NCBI GenBank assembly: GCA_050260515.1
Contig: JBLNCI010000040.1
Location: 1-64,000 of the forward strand
DNA from: DATJIG01 sp050260515
GTDB lineage: Bacteria > Pseudomonadota > Alphaproteobacteria > SMXQ01
Direction of reading: 5' to 3'
DNA length: 64,000 nt
The number at the start of each line of letters is the position of its first letter. The first letter of the stretch is position 1. The position numbers were made by a program, and so were the translations under genes. Below are positions 61,401 to 64,000 of this stretch, piece by piece. The notes under the pieces are model-generated. The model worked only from the letters and a program-made list of their open reading frames with translations. It did not search any database and was not told where the DNA came from.

Positions 61401-62625
61401 CGGCCTCGGCGCGACGACGGGCGAGCTCGGCGAGGCGCGCTTCGGCCGCGGCCACCTCGGCGGTGAGCCGGGCAAGGGTTTCCTCGGCCGCGACGCGCTC
61501 GGCGGTCGCCTGGTCGAGGGCGCGGCGCGCCGCGTCCTCCGCCTCGTCCTCGGCGAGCTGCTCAGAGGCGATGCGCTCGGCTTCCTCATCGAGGCGGGCG
61601 ATGGCGGACGCCGCGTCTTCGGCGCGGATGCGCTCGCGCTCGGTATCGCCGGCGATCTGCGCCAGACGTTGGCTGAGCTGCGCCTCGGCGGCGCGGACGC
61701 GCTCTTCCTCGCGGTCGAGTTCCTCGCTCGCGAGCTTCAGGCGCTGCAGCCTGGCGGCCGCCTCGGCCTCGGCTTCGCGGAGCGGCGGCAGCGCGGCGGC
61801 GGCTTCGGCCTCGCGCGTCGTCGCCGACGCGACCTCGGTGGTGAGGCGCGCGACCTCGGCCTCGAGCGCCGTCAGGCGCTCGGTCGAGTCGCGGAGCTGC
61901 GCGACCGCCGCGGTGTAGCGGTGATGCAGGACCTGCGCCTCGGCACGGCGGATGTGGTCGGAGAGGTTGCGGTAGCGCGACGCCTGGCGGGCCTGCTTCT
62001 TGAGCGTCTGGAGCTGGGCTTCGAGGGTGCGGATCACGTCCTCGAGGCGGGTGAGGTTGGCCTCGGCGGCCTTCAACCTGAGCTCCGCCTCGTGACGGCG
62101 CGAGTAGAGGCCGGTGATGCCCGCGGCCTCCTCGAGGATGGCGCGGCGCTCCGACGGCTTCGCCGCGATCAGCGCGCCGATCTGGCCCTGGCTGACGATG
62201 GCGGTCGAGCGTGCGCCGGTCGCGGCGTCGGCGAACAGCGTCTGGACGTCGCGCAGCCGCGACTCGGCGCCGTTGACCTTGTAGGCGGTGCCGGAGCCGC
62301 GCTCGATCCGGCGGATGATCTCGATCTCGTCCTGGTCGTTGAACTGCGCCGGCGCCTTGCGATCGTTGTTGTCCATAACGATGCCGACTTCGGCGATGTT
62401 GCGCGGCGGCCGGTTCTGCGTGCCGGCGAAGATGATGTCGTCCATCTCCGCGCCGCGGAGCTGACGCGCCGAGTGTTCGCCCATCGCCCAGCGCAGCGCG
62501 TCGATCAGGTTGGACTTGCCGCAGCCGTTGGGACCGACGATCCCGGTGAGGCCCGGTTCGATGATGAGCTCGGTGGTGTCGACGAAGGACTTGAAGCCGG
62601 AAAGTCGAAGCTTGGAGAACTGCAC
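58411..62625 (-). CDS. smc: Chromosome segregation protein SMC, unusually long (1404 aa)
   Basis: Condensin ATPase that organises the chromosome. Head motifs are intact: Walker A GPNGCGKSN (residues 31-39), SQGQIG (about 145-150), signature LSGGEKALT (1303-1311) and Walker B CVLDEVDAPLDD (1328-1339). The hinge lies at about 635-760 (GYEPLIDHVSVTPGY to VSAGAQTAA). The coiled-coil arms contain two tandem arrays, each eight copies of an 18-residue unit, at residues 460-603 and 787-930. Removing both leaves 1116 residues, near the usual 1150. ScpA/ScpB are not in the window. The start codon lies 5 nt after the dsbA stop. Confidence 0.97.
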   Translation of the reverse strand: MQFSKLRLSGFKSFVDTTELIIEPGLTGIVGPNGCGKSNLIDALRWAMGEHSARQLRGAEMDDIIFAGTQNRPPRNIAEVGIVMDNNDRKAPAQFNDQDEIEIIRRIERGSGTAYKVNGAESRLRDVQTLFADAATGARSTAIVSQGQIGALIAAKPSERRAILEEAAGITGLYSRRHEAELRLKAAEANLTRLEDVIRTLEAQLQTLKKQARQASRYRNLSDHIRRAEAQVLHHRYTAAVAQLRDSTERLTALEAEVARLTTEVASATTREAEAAAALPPLREAEAEAAARLQRLKLASEELDREEERVRAAEAQLSQRLAQIAGDTERERIRAEDAASAIARLDEEAERIASEQLAEDEAEDAARRALDQATAERVAAEETLARLTAEVAAAEARLAELARRRAEAEARAERLNERLRDAEAEAERLEIAVADRAEIEAAEARLADARQQAEAARAELAAAEAEAQRIAEASREELAAAEAEAQRIAEAGREQLAAAEAEAQRVAEEQARAIAAAEADAQQVAEAETQKIAAAEADAQRFAEAETQKIAAAEADAQRVAETARERIAAAEADAQRVAEAVRQQIAAAESDRERVDAEARRRAEEAQATDAMLAKFTAEDSALRNLLAHSEGEGYEPLIDHVSVTPGYETALGVALGDDLIAPVNEAAPIHWRTLPPFDASAPLPGDVRPLSDFAHAPMALARRLSQIGVVETAAEGVALAPQLQLGQRLVSRDGALWRWDGYTVSAGAQTAAAVRLGQRNRLAELAPLIAAAEANSAEMRAAVEAARERQQAAAEAERAAREAARERQQAATDAVNAAREAAREEQQAALESVNAVRADVRQRQQEAVDAVNAVRLAAREREQAADEVVNAVRLAAREREQAADDAMNAVRAEVRQRQQAATDTVNAVRVAARERQQAADAATSSARDAVRRADADERSARETHADVAQKAAQLATKLETVRELIAQLTGDRDEAVAAAEAAQPGPDDESSLAARREDSERAREELSSRHGIEAEAARAHDEVLRQAAARRQRIADIGTERSGWQERESHAQSQIDELESRRASAEEERARLAARPAEIMTERHALGDRIDEAARERQARADALATAEATLNEAAAALKKVDGELRDVREDRVRTEGVVAQATQTLAQVEERVAERVACLPTELLAVAEKTEEEIEALPEAEARLNRLTRERDNMGPVNLRAEEEAKELNEQIAGMTTERDDLVAAIARLRHGINELNREGRERFLAAFEKVNGHFQTLFTRLFGGGRAHLELTEAEDPLEAGLEIMASPPGKKLQVLSLLSGGEKALTTTALLFAVFLTNPAPICVLDEVDAPLDDSNIGRFCNLIEEIGNITKTRFLIVTHHRITMARMDRLYGVTMPERGVSQLVSVDLQGVTRLRAIA
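59836..60267 (-). repeat. SMC array 2: eight 54-nt in-frame repeats (after the hinge)
   Basis: Encodes residues 787-930, eight units of 18 with the pattern A-A-R-E-R-Q-Q-A-A-x-x-x-V-N-A-V-R-x. The Q-Q (or E-Q) pair recurs at 792, 810, 828, 846, 864, 882, 900 and 918, exactly 18 apart. Units 5 and 6 share 47 consecutive identical nucleotides at a 54-nt offset (59966-60012 and 60020-60066), indicating recent unit duplication. Confidence 0.95.
60817..61248 (-). repeat. SMC array 1: eight 54-nt in-frame repeats (before the hinge)
   Basis: Encodes residues 460-603, eight units of 18 with the pattern (L/I)-A-A-A-E-A-(E/D)-A-Q-R-(V/I)-A-E-A-x-x-x-x. The leading L/I recurs at 460, 478, 496, 514, 532, 550, 568 and 586. 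The last unit is more divergent. The total length (144 residues) equals that of array 2. Confidence 0.95.
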
Positions 62626-62630
62626 GTCGG

Positions 62631-63329
62631 TTACCGCGCTGGCGTGGATGAAGAGGTGGACGAGGGCGACACGGCGGCGCCGGAGGCCGCCTCCTCGACG
62701 AGCTTGGTGAACTCAGGCGCCTCGTAGGCGCCGACGACGAGCTGGCCGTTGATCAGGAAGCTCGGCGTGCTCTTGATGTCGTAGGTCTGCTCGGCGTCGG
62801 TGCGGCTCTGCACGACGGCATTGAGCGCGTCCTGGTTCTCGATGCAGGCATTGAACTGCTCCTCGCTCATGCCGGCCTGGGCGACGATCGACTGCAGCGC
62901 CGAGCGCGGGTCCTGCGATGCGGCCCACTGCATCTGGCGCGAAAACAGGAGGTCGATCATCCCGAACGCGCGGTCGTTGCCGACGCAGCGCACCAGCATG
63001 GCGGCGCGCAGCGCGAGCCCGTCGAGCGGGAAGTCGCGGAAGACGAGGCGCGCCTTGCCGGTGTCGATCAGCGTCGACTTAACCTGCGGCAGGACGTCGA
63101 CGGCGAAATGGGCGCAGTGCGGGCAGGTCATCGAGGCGTACTCGATGATCGTGACCGGCGCGTCGGCGCTGCCCATCACCCGGTCGTCGGGCTTGACCTC
63201 GAACGGCCGCGGGCCGTCGGAGGCGCTCGCCCCGGGGGTCGCCTTGGACGCGGGCTGCCACTCGCGGTAGGCGACGAACGCGATCGCCGCGACGGCGAGA
63301 ACCAGCAATCCTAACAATATCTTCCGCAT
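62631..63329 (-). CDS. DsbA family thioredoxin-fold oxidoreductase, membrane-anchored or exported
   Basis: A 232-residue protein with an N-terminal signal or anchor (RKILLGLLVLAVAAIAFVAYREW) and a DsbA/BdbD-like fold. The redox site is EYASMTCPHCAHFA (CPHC) and the cis-Pro region is IKSTPSFLINGQLVVG. A helical insertion with RCVGNDRAFGMIDLLF lies between them. It likely oxidises periplasmic thiols. The start at 63329 has GAGGG just upstream. A DUF721-dsbA-smc order is common in alphaproteobacteria. Confidence 0.93.
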   Translation of the reverse strand: MRKILLGLLVLAVAAIAFVAYREWQPASKATPGASASDGPRPFEVKPDDRVMGSADAPVTIIEYASMTCPHCAHFAVDVLPQVKSTLIDTGKARLVFRDFPLDGLALRAAMLVRCVGNDRAFGMIDLLFSRQMQWAASQDPRSALQSIVAQAGMSEEQFNACIENQDALNAVVQSRTDAEQTYDIKSTPSFLINGQLVVGAYEAPEFTKLVEEAASGAAVSPSSTSSSTPAR

Positions 63330-63410
63330 GGAACCCTCTGGCCATACTACGTATAGCGCTTGGCGGCCGCTACCGTCCACGATTCCGCAGCCCGCCGCAA
63401 GGCTCGAATT

Positions 63411-63947
63411 TCACTTATCCCCAAACGTTTTCGCACGGTTCGAGGGCGGAGCGGAGCGCGCCGCGGCCGTGGTCTTGAGCGCCTCGGCGAGGCGCTCGAG
63501 CGCCGCCCTGACCCCCTCGTCGGCGACGTCGGCGATGGCCGCGAGGGTCGTGTCGTCGGGGGGCGGCGGGGCGGGGGTGGTGGGGCGCTGCTGCGGCGGC
63601 GACTGCGGCATCGTCCCCGGCAGGATCTTGAGCTGGGCGACCGCCGGATAGCCGAAGTGCACGTTGACCCGTTCGATGATCTGCGGCGCGAGATGCTGGA
63701 CCTCGGGACCGAATGCCGGCGCGACGCGCACCATCAGCGTCCCGTGGTCCCGGCGGTCGCGCTCGAACGCGAGGCGCTCCGGGGTTGCGATCGACGCGAG
63801 ATGCGCGCCGACGATGGCGCCCCAGTCGGTGATGATCGCGCCTTCGGCGAAGCCGCGTTTCTTGAACAGCGGGCGGGCGATTCGCGCGACCGCCGACGCG
63901 GCGGTGGCGAGTCCGCGCCGGGCATCCTTGTCCTTGGGGTCCGCCAT
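63411..63947 (-). CDS. DUF721/DciA-like protein
   Basis: A 178-residue protein with a DUF721 domain (IARPLFKKRGFAEGAIITDWGAIVGAHLASIATPERLAF, then GTLMVRVAPAFGPEVQHLAPQIIERVNVHFGYPAVAQLKILPG). DciA members of this domain load the replicative helicase; whether this alphaproteobacterial form does so is inference. The C-terminal 65 residues are Pro/Ala/Thr-rich and look disordered. The last 53 nt of the window upstream of it show no further gene. Confidence 0.88.
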   Translation of the reverse strand: MADPKDKDARRGLATAASAVARIARPLFKKRGFAEGAIITDWGAIVGAHLASIATPERLAFERDRRDHGTLMVRVAPAFGPEVQHLAPQIIERVNVHFGYPAVAQLKILPGTMPQSPPQQRPTTPAPPPPDDTTLAAIADVADEGVRAALERLAEALKTTAAARSAPPSNRAKTFGDK

Positions 63948-64000
63948 CGTGGGATCGCTTTCCTTTGGGCGCGCTTTTCGCCCCGCGCCGCGAGCCCGCA

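Noticed and set aside
58399..62727. A 1442-codon open frame on the plus strand opposite smc, rich in Gly/Leu/Arg repeats
   Set aside because: It is the antisense reading of the smc repeat arrays and coiled coil in GC-rich codons. It has no domain or ribosome site, while the minus strand carries all SMC motifs.

Overview
The window comes from a GC-rich (roughly two-thirds G+C) alphaproteobacterium, probably a Rhodospirillales-like or related lineage. The evidence is gene content and order: a tldD-coxB-coxA-ctaB-ctaG-coxC-DUF983-SURF1 block, an atpI-atpB-atpE-atpF'-atpF operon separate from the F1 genes, a DUF721-dsbA-smc block, a lipid A cluster (DUF374-waaA-lpxK-lpxL), a split P-protein glycine cleavage operon behind a glycine riboswitch, ubiquinone genes (ubiD, ubiA), a DUF4170 protein, and a perfect TTAA-N7-TTAA CtrA-type box. 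It is ordinary chromosome: I see no phage, plasmid, insertion sequence, CRISPR array, rRNA or tRNA. Genes are packed tightly, many with ATGA, GTGA or TGATG stop/start overlaps.

Layout. 0-4.3 kb: purD (minus), then xseA and an M23 peptidase (plus), followed by an unrecognised small RNA candidate ending in a strong terminator. 4.3-11.3 kb (minus): ubiD, pmbA/tldE, DUF374 acyltransferase, waaA, lpxK and lpxL, i.e. outer-membrane lipid A/Kdo assembly. 11.5-18.7 kb: DUF4170 plus an unknown protein, a protein-lysine methyltransferase-like gene, ubiA, rsmE, gshA, a chorismate mutase with a lysine-rich tail, DUF1232 and tldD (partner of tldE). 19.2-26.9 kb: the aa3 cytochrome c oxidase operon with assembly factors, then an M32 carboxypeptidase. 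27-36.9 kb: dienelactone-hydrolase-like protein, thrC with its own promoter, M16 peptidase, GNAT acetyltransferase overlapping AlgH, a DsbD/ScsB-like reductase, a flavoprotein and a pentapeptide-repeat protein. 37-43.6 kb: two sensor kinases, a metallophosphoesterase, a truncated LysR regulator beside an MFS transporter, a GST, and a TGTCCCA repeat cluster.

43.9-48.5 kb: peroxiredoxin, two tandem paralogous small proteins, rnhA-thrB-ispH (minus), a double CDGSH protein and a lipoprotein. 48.5-54.4 kb: tandem glycine riboswitch, gcvT-gcvH-gcvPA-gcvPB, and DUF2892/DUF2243 membrane proteins. 54.4-58.2 kb (minus): an orphan TctC-type binding protein and the ATP synthase F0 operon with promoter and terminator. 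58.4-64 kb (minus): DUF721/DciA, DsbA and SMC.

The most striking observation is in SMC. At 1404 residues it is far longer than usual. The excess is accounted for by two arrays, each of exactly eight 18-residue repeats, one on each coiled-coil arm and about 30 residues from the hinge on either side. Other points worth checking are the small RNA at about 4175-4297, the CtrA box before the PleC/DivJ-like kinase, the truncated LysR gene that keeps an operator-like palindrome, the TGTCCCA cluster, and the tandem small-protein paralogs. All functional calls are from reading sequence and family knowledge; no searches were run.
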